Part shown: piece after piece, positions 1 through 10,252 of the stretch
How positions within the stretch are numbered: the stretch's first letter is position 1
Layout: every line of letters begins with the position of its first letter
Source of the DNA: Chrysemys picta bellii
Lineage: Eukaryota > Chordata > Testudines > Emydidae
Assembly (NCBI RefSeq): GCF_011386835.1
Contig: NC_088799.1
Location: 71,505,302-71,569,301 of the forward strand
Direction of reading: 5' to 3'
Length of the DNA: 64,000 nt
Notes under the pieces: generated by a model
Databases searched by the model: none
What the model saw: only the letters and a program-made list of their open reading frames with translations
Told to the model about the DNA's origin: nothing
Made by a program: the position numbers and the translations under genes

Positions 1-324
1 GATGGAGTAGCGAAGTGCTGCCTTTGATGCCGGGCAGAATGTATTGACATAAACTAACTCATAATAATTAGACACAAGGGAAAAGAGCATATTGTATTTC
101 GCTTGAAAGCTTTGAAGCTAGTGAGTATTTTAGAGTATTGAGAGTTATTTGGGTTGTCACTGTCTGCCCATCACATGGAAGAGCATATATGACATTGGGG
201 TTTCTCTGTAGAAATGTATATTACTTATTGCACTTGTATGGCAGAAAACCTTTCTTTGGAGGATCTTAAAGATTTACAGGATTTAATGGAGCTTTGCATC
301 ACCCTTGCAAAGTTGGTAAATCTT
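1..324. other. Non-coding, nothing recognised
   Basis: AT-rich sequence with only short open frames. I see no repeat, RNA gene or coding signal that I can support here. Confidence 0.4.
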
Positions 325-440
325 GTATTCCTTTTACAGATCGGTAAACTGAGGGTCAGAAAGGTTAGAAGACCTAATAAAGGTGATGCATTGATTAGAG
401 TGGCAAAGATGTGTATAGAACCCAGGACTCCACGTTCCCC
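325..440 (-). repeat. MIR-like SINE fragment (reverse)
   Basis: The stretch reads like the reverse complement of the MIR/CORE-SINE core: 'ttttacagatcggtaaactg' is followed by an 'agaaaggtt' block and ends in 'gaacccaggactcc'. In MIR the forward version is the 'aagtcacttaac...catctgtaaaatg' segment. It is diverged and incomplete, with no poly(A) or flanking duplication visible, so it is an old fossil. Confidence 0.55.
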
Positions 441-649
441 ATCTGTTAATCTCACCATTACACCACATTGCAACCTGGGAAGACATAGTATGTTTTAATG
501 ACTCTTGACTCAACTTCAGTAGTACTGCTGCCCAGGAAAATTCATAATATACAAAATCCATCCATGCATGTTGTTAAATGACATATTTACATCCCTAACA
601 TTTTGCTTTGGGGCTACTCATATGAACAAGTACTATCTAATGTGAGTAA

Positions 650-934
650 GGTTATGTCTACATGACATTACAAATGTTGCAGTGGTGCAGCAGAAGCACT
701 GTAGCTATGCTGCTGTAGCGTTGACATTTGCTACAGCAACAGAAGGAGTTTTTCCATCACTGTAGTAAAGCCACCCCCTTAAGAGGTGGTAGCTAAGCTG
801 ACAAGAATTCTTCAATTGACATGGTGGTGTCTATACCAAGGTTTAAGGCTTAACTATGTTTATTGTGGTGTGAATTTTTCACAGTCCTGAGTGATGTAGT
901 TAGGCTGACCTAAATTGTAGGTTTAGACCAGACC
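650..934. mobile_element. MITE, PIF/Harbinger-like
   Basis: The ends form an imperfect terminal inverted repeat: GGTTATGTCTACAT at the left and GTTTAGACCAGACC at the right (10 of 14 positions pair after reversal). TAA lies immediately left and TGA immediately right, compatible with a decayed TWA target duplication. The inside holds short palindromes such as 'aagaattctt'. It looks like the same family as 53636-54066: both carry the 'gtg(t)gaatttttcac' hairpin followed by a 'gtagacca' end. No coding capacity. Assignment to Harbinger rests on the 3-bp TWA-type site and the GG...CC ends. Confidence 0.6.
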
Positions 935-2184
935 TGAGAATTGCAGAATAAAGACCTAATGTGTATCAAGAGGGTGCTACAGATTTTTATTCCTTAATGT
1001 AATCTGCTAAAGAAGTAATAATCATAATACATGATTTAATAGGTGAGATTTTATATAACAGTGATAGCTGAACAAAACAAAATCTGAATGTTAATGTTTG
1101 CAGTTTACTGACAATGAATGAGCTACAGAAGGGGTTTGTAGTAAACAAACAGTCAGGCAATCCTTTGAGCTTTCTTTATTGTTTATGCATAGCTTCTTTA
1201 ACACTCACCATGTTAACTCTCTTATGCTTCCGCATCACAAAGCTAACTAGAGGAGCTCTCTGCAGGAATTCAGCAGTCAGGAAGAAAGTTTGAAAAGATT
1301 AGGGCTTAAACAAGGAGTGTTTAGGTGATGAGGTTACAATAGAATATTTTAGACAGCACACACTACAGGGTGCCAACTACAAAGACTGAGCAACACAGTG
1401 TGCTCAAACTAAGAGACATTAAAAGGAACAAGATGATTTAAGTAGTGGATTTTCTAGCTCTATCTTAGATGCTATGGTAATAGATGCTATAGAAAATCCT
1501 AAGAGATTCCCAAATAAATCTGTCTGGCAAGGTCCCTAGCAAACCTCACGGAATTTCACAGTCTTCCTTTACCGTGTAATATATTAAATTAGGCAATCAG
1601 GTATCACTTATTTCCTGGGTATCACTGGTCTAACTTTGGTCATAGTGCTAGCACCTGATTTCTCCACTGATGGTCCTGGTCCATGTCTTGATGATGCACA
1701 TATTTGTCAATGGGACACATTCTTGGCTCCTGAATATGATAATTCAATGAAGTTGCCTGCTGAAGTATTACTCTTCTCACCTGAAAAGCAGACAGGCCCA
1801 GAAGAAATTCTTATAAGAGTGATACTCATTATCTTAAACATGTTATGTTTTATTGCAGCTGAAACGTAGGTGTTCTAGAGTCAGACCTTATAGCTGGGGG
1901 TGAGAATAAGCAGATCAAATAAACACTACATACATTTTATAGTAGCTTCCAGCCTGAACTTCTTTTCTGGTCAGTCAGTACTAGCAGATTTTCTCCAGGA
2001 AACAATCATCTGAAACATAATTGGAAGACACAAGATGATGCATTTTGATGAATAAGTAGCTGCTGTAAAGAAACTGTATAGACCCTTAGAGGTAACCCTT
2101 AGTATTGCACCTTTTGAGTCCCTTGCAATAACTACTACCTTTTTGTGTATATATATCTCCTCAATATATGTTCCATTCTATATG
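935..2184. other. Non-coding, nothing recognised
   Basis: About 1.25 kb without a supportable gene. A 77-codon open stretch near 1636-1869 has no recognisable domain and no known protein likeness. Confidence 0.4.
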
Positions 2185-2311
2185 CATCCGAAGAAGTGGG
2201 CTGTAGTCCACGAAAGCTTATGCTCTAATAAATTTGTTAGTCTCTAAGGTGCCACAAGTACTCCTGTTCTTCTTTTTGTGGATACAGACTAACACGGCTG
2301 CTACTCTGAAT
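2185..2311 (+). mobile_element. Penelope-type retroelement fragment with hammerhead-like hairpin
   Basis: This is a widespread reptile repeat I recognise by its 'gttagtctctaaggtgccac' and 'cagactaacacggctgctac' blocks. Its left part contains CCGAAGA, then a 6-bp stem GTGGGC/GTCCAC closed by the loop TGTA, then GAAA and the small stem AGC-TTAT-GCT followed by C. That order (CUGANGA-like core, stem II, GAAA, short stem III, NUH site) is the plan of the hammerhead ribozymes described in Penelope-like retroelements. The first core motif has C where U4 is expected, and there is one extra A before stem II, so this copy is probably inactive. Naming it Penelope-like is from memory. Confidence 0.5.
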
Positions 2312-3458
2312 ACTACCTTTTTGAATTCCAGACATTGCAGCAGATATGTCTTAGCTTGACAGAATATTCTGCTTCAGTATTTTACAATAGATGTACCGTT
2401 GTGCCATAATGGTGTCTTGTACACTAGAATCAAGAGTGATGCCTTAATTATTGAAACAGTTCCCTCTACCCCCTGACCCTGCACACACATGTGGTATTCT
2501 GACAAAATCAGTGCATGGTGAATTTCACTGCACTTTAGGATATTTAGTCATTGAGCTAGTAGCATCAAATAGGGCATATTCTACTGCCTAATCCATAGAT
2601 GTTTTGTCTGAGTAATGAGTGTGGAGTGCCTTGCACTTGGTGCTGTGTGGGGCTGCAGAGCCCTGGGGGCATGATGCCTTCTAGAGCTCCTGTGTGCATG
2701 GGAGGAGTACAGCCCCTGCTGCTTGCTTTGAAAAGGCACCCCCTGTATTTCCCTTGTATGGATCCAGTAATGCTGGCTAAGTAGAGGTGGCAGAAGGCCA
2801 TAGCACTTGCCTCGCCGAGCCTGGCTCTTCAGAGATGCTAGTTAGCAGCATTTAAGATGCCAGCCTGCTTTTGCTCCTTAAATGTGGGGACTTTAATTGT
2901 GCCTGGCCCCTACATGGCAGCCCAAGAACAAGCAGGAGATACTCCTTGCGCTCTCTGCCTTGGCTTGTGCACCTGCTCACAGTTGGGCCATAGATTACCT
3001 AGCATTAAAATAACATAGCTATAGTCATTACGTTGTGGTCATTATTACCATGTTCACACCATTCATAGCCATTAGTAGTAATAGCAGCACTAGCTGTATT
3101 TTTATCAGCAATTCCAATGACCTTTTATATTTTGTGCTAATGCTGCAATCGCTCTCATTAACAGGACCCTTAAGATGTGTTGTGTGCTGGTACAAATTCA
3201 CTGCCTCATTTGTGTTAATTTGTACATGGTTTTGTTGCATCTCTTTGCTTGACTTCTTTTATCAGTTCTTTTCTGAAGTTGCCCATTTCCTGTAGCACTA
3301 GCTTCTTCAGTAAGTCCTCCTATGAATAATGCCCATTTTCTCCAGTGCTGGTTGGCTTTAGGTTGTGGACCTAATATAGGAGCTATTGCCACAGTCGTCA
3401 TCTTTTCATTTTTAGTAGAGGGATTCCTCCTCAAAATGACTGACTTCTCTTAGATTTA
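2312..3458. other. Non-coding, nothing recognised
   Basis: No gene is visible. Short overlapping open frames on both strands lack domains. The region around 2640-2980 is somewhat GC-richer, with no clear repeat boundaries. Confidence 0.4.
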
Positions 3459-3596
3459 GGGTAACATTTTCAAAGGCCCTTGTTTTGTCAAAAGTGGGGT
3501 AGGTATTTAGTGTCCTAAGCCTCATTGAAAGTCAGTCTCTGAAGTGCCTAAATCACTTTTGAAAATGAGATTTAGGCACTTTTGAAAACGTTACCC
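3459..3596. mobile_element. Short hairpin MITE (GGGTAAC ends)
   Basis: A 138-bp unit bounded by inverted ends: GGGTAACATTTTCAAA at the left and TTTTGAAAACGTTACCC at the right. The arms pair at nearly every position apart from one A/G change. The inside contains a second pair of 'cactttt(t)gaaaa' blocks. No clear target duplication. Related hairpins with 'ttttcaga/tctgaaaa' arms occur at 28479-28596, so this is probably a dispersed non-autonomous DNA element rather than a chance palindrome. Confidence 0.6.
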
Positions 3597-4431
3597 ATGG
3601 ACTTCAAAAGCAAGTCTAGTTTATAGACATCCCACACAGTTGCCTTGATTCACTGCCAGGTGAACTCCAGAACTTTGGCCACAAAGTTTAATAAAGCTTT
3701 GTATCTTACACTAAAAGCTAAGGTCTGATCAGATGGCCACACAGTGGAATTTGATGGGACCTTTCAGCAGAGTGAAAAATAGCTCCTATTTTTTTTAGTA
3801 GTATGAGGGTATGTCCAGGGACCTCCAGGCAGATCTTGTTAGGCTCTCTGTTCTCTGTTTTTGTATATTAATACTTTTAAATGAAAGAAAGCAGCCTCCA
3901 CTGAAAAGGTAAAAATTAAAAGATGACTGTGACATTCTGTACCTTGGGGGAGCATGCTGTAACGCCCATATTCTTCATTTTCATAAAATCGTGATCTTAC
4001 GTATAAAGCAGGCCTTATAAGGTATCGGGGAGAGGTTATGATATGCTGAAAGTCATTTCTCTGTCCATATATGTATATCACTAATGCATATGAAGTTATG
4101 AGACTTGTATAGTATAGTTGTCACTAAACTAAAGATGGGAATCAGCCAGATATTAGCTCCCTGGAGGCAACAGCAAGGAAAGTAACCAATGCCTGGGCAG
4201 GGTGTCAATCAACCCATCAACAACATTGTCCAGCAAGGGAGCTACAATGCAATGACTCACCTGCATGAGGCCACACCAGGGGAATTGCTCAATCTTGCTT
4301 GGAGAGACTCAGAAATGCTCACCTGGCTCTGAAGGGCGGGGGGGGGGAGGAGCCAAGAGGGGAGAAAGGACATGATAAAAGGGAGCGACATTTGCCATGC
4401 TCGCTCTCTCTCTCCCACCTACATCTACAGA

Positions 4432-4450
4432 CACCACCACCACCACCACC
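4432..4450. repeat. (ACC)n microsatellite
   Basis: Six uninterrupted ACC units inside the LTR-like repeat. Confidence 0.9.
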
Positions 4451-4670
4451 AAGTGACTGAAGCGCTGATCAAAGGGGAGAGCCTGGCTGAAGAGCAGCCA
4501 GCCTGTGGTGAGAAGCATCTAAGTTTGTAAGGACATTGAAAGTCTTAAGATCAGCTTAGAATGCATTTTGCTTTTATTTCATTTGACCAAATCTGACTTG
4601 TTATGCTTTGACTTATAATCACTTAAAATCTATATTTATAGTTAATAAATTTGTTTGTTTGTTCTACCTG

Positions 4671-4698
4671 AAAAGGAAAAGGAAAAGGAAAAGGAAAA
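4671..4698. repeat. (AAAAGG)n microsatellite
   Basis: About four and a half units of the 6-bp motif AAAAGG, directly before the 17-bp tandem pair at 4711-4744. Confidence 0.9.
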
Positions 4699-4710
4699 TT
4701 GAACTAGTGT

Positions 4711-4744
4711 TGAGCTAACAAGATGGTTGAGCTAACAAGGTGGT
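4711..4744. repeat. 17-bp tandem duplication
   Basis: Two adjacent copies of a 17-bp unit (tgagctaacaagatggt and tgagctaacaaggtggt) with one difference. Confidence 0.85.
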
Positions 4745-4860
4745 TGAAAGAACCAACCCCCAGTGTAACAGCAGGGATATCAATTTAATACCATACCACA
4801 GTTCTGTTGAATTACCAATGATAGTCATGCCTGTCTAAAGACAAAGCAGGTTTATTTTAC

Positions 4861-5794
4861 AACCCCTGCTTCGCCTTCTAATAAATAAAAAAAAAATCTT
4901 ACTGAAGATTTGGAGAAACTACTTCTTGCTAGCCTCACCGCCATACCTGCAGCTTGACCTGCTAATTGTGCTCTGGGAGGTGTAGCTGAGTGTCAGACCT
5001 AAGACCTCCGCTCTTTGATCTACCTACTAGATGAACCTAGGGTTTTGCTTCCTTCTCCTAACTTTCTTTCACACTAGGTTGTGTCTTTTTCTTCCTCCTC
5101 CCTTTCCTACCTCTCCCCACACCATGGAAACCTTCGAGAATCTGCATCCAATATGTTTCTTTGGCACGAGAACAGCATAACGTTCTATGGCACCTGGCCA
5201 TTAAAATTCACACTAATCAGCAGCAAATGTTACCCCTTCACTTCAACTTAAGCTGTATAATGATCCTATCATGCCAATGAGATTTAAGACAAGTCTGCCA
5301 GTTTGGCTTTTGTGAGTATCTGCATTTTTAACTCATTGGCTCAAAGTGATTCCACTGTAACAACCTTTTATATTCTTTAAAATAATAATTAATTAAAAAT
5401 ACTTCCCTAGTATTTTACTACTTCAAAGTACTGTACAAGTAGTAATTAATAAATACTAACTTAATAAGAAATCTTGATTTAGTTCCTCTTTATTGAAGCT
5501 GGTGAGCTATACTTCATTGATCTCCATTAGAGATTTCAGAATTTGTCCCTGTCAGAAAGAATACATTAATCATACTGATATTTAAATGGTCAGCAACAGT
5601 CAAAACTTATGTAATGTTAAACTTGCCTTAATGGCATGTCACCAGAGCCAAAAGTTTCAACAGTTGGCGGTAATTAATTTGCTAGTGAAACTCCATGTAG
5701 CATGCTATTGGGATAGATATATGTTAATTCATATCATTTAGCACACTCCAGACTGGTGCTTCTCAGAGCACTTATTCAATTCCTGAGAAAGGAG
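4861..5794. other. Non-coding, nothing recognised
   Basis: AT-rich DNA with pyrimidine tracts near 5080-5120. No gene or repeat with definable ends is visible. Confidence 0.4.
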
Positions 5795-6010
5795 CATGGG
5801 CTAATAAATTGAGCATAGGAACCTCCTTGGTTCTAATCTAAGATCTTTTACTGACGCCCTTCTGTGGCTTTGGCAAGTTGCTTAACTTCTTCGCCTCATT
5901 TCCCTAATCTGTGAAATGGAGAGAACTACTTTACAGGGCTGTTGTGAGGATTAATTAGATAATATCTGTAAAGTGCTTTGAATATTAATAATTCTCCTTA
6001 AATATTGTAT
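5795..6010 (+). repeat. MIR-like SINE fragment
   Basis: In forward MIR order the sequence shows 'ggcaagttgcttaacttctt', 'cctcatttccctaatctgtg', 'aaatgga', then 'ggctgttgtgaggattaatt' and 'gtaaagtgctttgaa'. These are the recognisable core and 3' blocks of MIR/CORE-SINEs. It is diverged and lacks the tRNA-like head. Low age resolution by eye. Confidence 0.7.
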
Positions 6011-6079
6011 GCTGCCTTACAGCTGAAGATTGTAAACATTAAAGAACTAAGTTTGACAATGTGAAGTGAAGCAGTATTA

Positions 6080-6800
6080 TTATTCCTGTCCCGCTGGCTG
6101 GAGTGGTTTGTGATCATGAGTGCCACCGACAGGGTAGACTGTCAAAAACCAGGGCAGATACCCCGAACTGGTTGTTTGTTGGATAATTAGATTTCACCAA
6201 CCAAGTGACAAGTGTAAGCTCCTAAAACACTACAACAATCTTACCATGGAGTCACAGACTGTCTCCTTAGGCATTCTGGTCTGTCTTGCCACCCAGGCAA
6301 GCTGGACTTCATGACAGTTGGTTGCTATACACCAAAGATCACAAAATATTCAGGTTGCTTCCAGTACCAAGAGACCAGCCAGGTCAATCTATACCTTTGA
6401 TCTCTCACCAAAGACAATGCTTGTTGTCAATCCTGTAATAAACTAACTAGAGATTTACTAACTAGAACAAATAAATGAGAGAGTTATTAATGGTTAAAGA
6501 AGGCAAGTCATTTATACACAAATGAGTTACAGTCTATGGATTTAAAAGGTCACAAAATTGTAGTGATCTGTCAGCTCTGAATGTCTTCTAGGGCAAATCC
6601 AGGTTGACCTTGGGGATCTCTACTTCTGTTCAGTAGCTCCGGCGCTATGAAAGTCCAAACAGCAAAAGAGAGATGAAAAAGTTTCTTGTCAGCTGCCTTT
6701 ATTTCCTTCTTCCAGAATTCAACCTGATGGGACAAGCCCTTTTGCACATAGCCTCTTCCAGGATGCAAAGGGGCAGTTAACAAACCCTTTGTATTTTTGC
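6080..6800 (-). repeat. Possible dispersed repeat (turtle-type, reverse)
   Basis: The run 'cagactgtctccttaggcat' through 'aataaactaactagagattt' resembles a turtle interspersed repeat that I know only loosely. No coding domain, ends or target duplication can be fixed. The longest open frame over this part (about 170 codons, minus strand, reaching 7086) runs through the adjacent CR1 tail and shows no domain. Treat as a guess. Confidence 0.3.
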
Positions 6801-6907
6801 TAGTTGTAATTTTGATAGATCTTTTTGATGGTTGGGAGACGATCCCGCCTGACTTGGTATATAGTATCAGAGCAAACTTTTCTTTTACAGTCATAAATAA
6901 TACTATA

Positions 6908-6984
6908 ATACTTAGTCCTGCCTTGAGTGCAGGGGACTGGACTAGATGACCTCTTGAGGTCCCTTCCAGTTCTATGATTCTATA
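6908..6984 (+). mobile_element. CR1 type-A 3' tail fragment
   Basis: The sequence 'tacttagtcctgcc...caggggactggactagatgacctcttgaggtcccttccag...tctatgattctat' matches the 3' end of the CR1 at 41480-43952 and the tail of the SINE at 37628. Extreme 5' truncation is typical of CR1. It could equally be the tail of a truncated SINE of the same type. Confidence 0.75.
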
Positions 6985-7205
6985 AAGCAAAAACTTAAAT
7001 ATTGCCTTATAGCATGTGATAAAGATGATATAACTGAGATAAATGCATGCAGCTACTTGCAAACATTTTATAAAGTCTAAACACATAGTTATAAATACAA
7101 TCCCATTTTAAGCATACTAACACACCGGTGAAACAGACTGACAAAGTCATTGCTGGAAATCAATGCTAGGCCTTGACAAGAGCTGGCACCTGGTCTGCCA
7201 GTGGC

Positions 7206-7300
7206 ACAATCCCCTCTTTATAGATAGGAAAGCTCATATACAGAGAGGTTAAATGACCTGCCAACGTCACAGAGGAAGTTTGTCTCAGCCAGGGATAGCT
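7206..7300 (-). repeat. MIR-like SINE fragment (reverse)
   Basis: Reverse-oriented MIR core: 'tatagataggaaagctcata' is followed by 'cagagaggttaaatgacctg' and 'gtcacagaggaagt'. Old and partial. Confidence 0.6.
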
Positions 7301-8816
7301 CTCTTGGCTCCCAGATTTAACTCTAAAACTATCCTTCCACCCATAAAGTGGAATGTGGTATTTTATTTTCTGTCTTGGATAACGACCAACCTGTCTTTGT
7401 TGTTCAGGGTGAAATCTTCCCCTTCTTCCACAGCTGTGGCAGTGCAACCTGTGTTGGGTTTAAAAGGGGAGTTTTAAAATGTTGCACACCAAGTATTTTG
7501 GATTTTTAAAAATATTTAGTTTAGAAAAAGATGAAAAGGCCAGCTCCTATTAATTGTTTCTCTTACTGCCAACTCAGGGATGTGTCTCCCGTTGTTTAAT
7601 CACAGCATTTATTTTTATACGTTAGGTGACACCATGATCAAGACTAAGTAAAATAATCAGTTATTAGCCCTGGCTATTTTATTATTAAAGGAAACATTTA
7701 ACAAAACAACACAAAAGACAGAATACAGGTGATAAACTGGTGACTGCCATTACAATCTCTTCTGCTTGTCTTTCTGTGGAGAGCTTTACTAGTGATTACT
7801 CCCTTGAGAGTGAGCTGTCTCTGGGGATGCTTTTCTCTTGCTAAGTTAAGACCCAAGTATTATATTTTCCAAAATTATTGTGAATCTATTCTTTATTATG
7901 ACCTTAGACAACTAAGAATGTTTATAGATAGGCAAAAGTATTTTGTTTCAGGGCAGGTGGACCTGTTGGTCATTAATAAATAATCAGTCAGTAGGCAGAA
8001 TAAGCAACCTTAACTAAATCCTGTGAAACCAAGAAAAAATATTTAAATGAGTTACTTACAATTAGCCCTTTAAGGAGCTGCCTTAAGGAAGGTCAATTAC
8101 AAATATTAAGAATTTTAAATCCAATTACATTCCACTGTTTCTGTTTCCCAATGTTTAGTCTGTCTCCTCTAGTGGAATACATGGTCTAACCACTTAGTGA
8201 TTAAGGAGAAACTGTTAGTCTTAAGTTACAATAGCATTTCAGTATTACAACAGTTTTAAATCTAATCGCTTGGGAGTGACTTACTTAACTTCCTCTCACC
8301 AATCCATGTTGAAGTCTTGGGAAGAATTTCCTCAGGTTGGTTTCTTTTTGAGTCTTCTCTGTTTTTCTTATCTGACTGTGGCAGCTGGCTTGTGAAGTGC
8401 TGTGTTTGAGTAGAGTAGCAGAGGGTGTGTGTGAGGGGTTCTTACTTTAGAGTTTTATTGCCCATCTCTTTCCTATTTTAATGAAATTATAGGAAAACAC
8501 ACCTCTTTCAGGCTTATATAGATTCACAGCTGGTTGCTGACACCCTTTCATTGGCTTCAGGCCTTCAGGGTTGGCTTAGGTGACACTTTCAGCTCCTGAA
8601 TATGCAGTCTGTTTAATGAATATGCAGCATTTCTTTCATTGCCTTTGTTCATCTTGTGGAAGGAAAGATCCAGATAACTTTGAAAATTAGTTTTAACTCT
8701 TTCTTTTAATTCAGCTGAGTCTGAGATATTCTTTCAATTTTACTAGAGTTTGACAGGAAGTTAAATTCTATTTTCAAAGAGTCCAAACACTCCTCTTCTT
8801 TATTCAGAAGCTTTTA
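7301..8816. other. Non-coding, nothing recognised
   Basis: About 1.5 kb of AT-rich DNA. It may contain further reverse-oriented dispersed repeat sequence, but I cannot set boundaries or a class. No coding signal. Confidence 0.35.
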
Positions 8817-8824
8817 GTTTTTCA

Positions 8825-9094
8825 CATAGGTGCCAACTTCCTGTGTTCCTTGAGTGTGCCCCGCCCTTGCTCTGCCCCCTCCCCCCAGCGCATCCTGTAC
8901 ACTGCTGAACAGCTAATTCATTGCAGGCGGGAGGTGCTGGCAGCGAGTGGGAAGTCCTGATTGGCGGGGCCTGCTGGTGGGCAGGAGACACTGGGGATGG
9001 GGAAGGGAAAGGAGCTGTTCGGTGGTGCTGAGCACCCACTATTTTTTTCCATGGGTGCTCCAGCCCCAAAACTCCCACAGAGTCAGCACCTATG
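8825..9094. mobile_element. hAT-like MITE (copy 1, CATAGGTG ends)
   Basis: A 270-bp GC-rich unit begins CATAGGTGCC and ends GGCA-free '...GTCAGCACCTATG', giving CA...TG inverted ends. The flanks are gtttttca (left) and gttttcca (right), an 8-bp target duplication with one mismatch, as expected for hAT transposons. Inside is a hairpin made of 'gagcacccactat' and 'catgggtgctc'. A second copy with a perfect duplication lies at 12891-13267. Non-autonomous: the GC-rich open frames across it are by-products of composition. Confidence 0.85.
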
Positions 9095-9102
9095 GTTTTC
9101 CA

Positions 9103-10108
9103 AATAGTATTTTAAAATTAAATAACTCCTTACAAAGTCTTTGGCTTAAATAATTAAAAGTTGTTGACTTTGGGGAGAGGTTTATTTTCTTCCGGATTTG
9201 GTTGCGGGTTTGCTTGTGCGCTGCCAGTACTTAATTAATTCTCCATTAATATAAATATTCTTTACTTAAAACACTTCTTAGACTAGTTTAGCAAAGTCAT
9301 TAGAATCTACGTTGCTACATAAAGCTTTTTACCATTTACATAGCAATGTCATTGGGTGCTATATTAGGAGCTTTGCATTTAGCCAATTTGCATTTTGCAA
9401 AGGTATTTGTCATTTCAACATGTAAGAAATAAAAGTTTAAAACATCTCCAAGTACACCTGGGTATTTTTTTAACTTTTTTTTTTTTAAAGAACACAAGTA
9501 GGCTTTCTTGCAAGAGGATAATCATTGCTAGAGTCCATTTTACCTAGATGTATTTCTCTAATTAAAACATGAATATTTTGCATGGTCTGTTGTCTTAATG
9601 TTTGCTTGTCCTTGGGAGAGAGAAGCAGAAACCTTCTGGGATGTCTTTGATTAGCTTTTTTTTGTAACATAACTAGCTAAACATGTATTTTTATATTTTC
9701 AGGCGTCCTGGCTGTAACATTCTCATGGCTGCATCTTAATACTCAATAAAGATGCAAACGAGTTTGTAATTTCTTAAAAATTAAGTTATAAAAATTGTAT
9801 CAATATTGAGGACTCTTCCACACACCAGAATAGTTCTATTGTGCAATGGGGGCAAGCATTTGTTTTTTTTGGGGGGGGAGGCTGCACTGAGGTGTGCACC
9901 TGTTACATGGCACTGATCTTTGTTCTCTGGGAGTTCACGCATGGAAACGTGCAGCAGTAGTTGGGAATGGTTAGTCTGGGTAAGAGAGGGTAGGGCTAGA
10001 CAAGGATCTTCCTACTCTTCATCCCTTGGGGGATGAACCCCATAAGGGGCTGACATACACTCTAAGGAATGGCTTTACAGCTTCTCTGTCATTTGCAGTG
10101 GAAGATTC
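9103..10108. other. Non-coding, nothing recognised
   Basis: AT-rich DNA with an A/T-run near 9473-9487 and a T8/G9 run near 9863-9880. No gene. Confidence 0.4.
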
Positions 10109-10116
10109 CTGTTCCC

Positions 10117-10244
10117 CGGTGCTTAATTTGTGCCTCAAGACTTGGTAGTTCATAGCCCTGGCACCTCTGGGCTTGTCGGATCAGTTATGAAAGTAAAAAC
10201 GTGGCTTGAGCCCTGGCACCTCTTTCATTACAAATTAAGCACTG
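10117..10244. mobile_element. hAT-like MITE, 128 bp
   Basis: The ends are inverted: CGGTGCTTAATTTGT at the left and ACAAATTAAGCACTG at the right, pairing at 14 of 15 positions. The flanks ctgttccc and ctgtcccc form an 8-bp duplication with one difference. A direct 'gccctggcacctct' repeat occurs twice inside. No coding capacity. The 8-bp site points to hAT; the ends differ from those of the CATAGGTG family, so it is a separate MITE family. Confidence 0.8.
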
Positions 10245-10252
10245 CTGTCCCC

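Larger units (their letters stand above)
3929..4860 (+). repeat. Unclassified LTR-like dispersed repeat
   Basis: From 'tgtgacattctgtaccttgg' onward I recognise the sequence style of a common turtle interspersed repeat. It includes a GC-rich, promoter-like middle ('ggaggagccaagagg...gataaaaggg' near 4350-4385) and a 3' part with 'gttaataaatttg', an AATAAA-type signal. There is no protein domain, no second copy in direct orientation nearby and no defined target duplication. It may be a solo LTR or an unrelated SINE-like unit; the class is uncertain and the boundaries are approximate. Confidence 0.4.

Noticed and set aside
3929..4860. Endogenous retrovirus provirus
   Set aside because: Only LTR-like sequence style is seen; no gag, pol or env domain and no paired direct copy in the window.
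6571..7086. 171-codon open frame on the minus strand
   Set aside because: It runs through a CR1 tail fragment and a likely dispersed repeat, has no domain, and its composition is that of AT-rich non-coding DNA.
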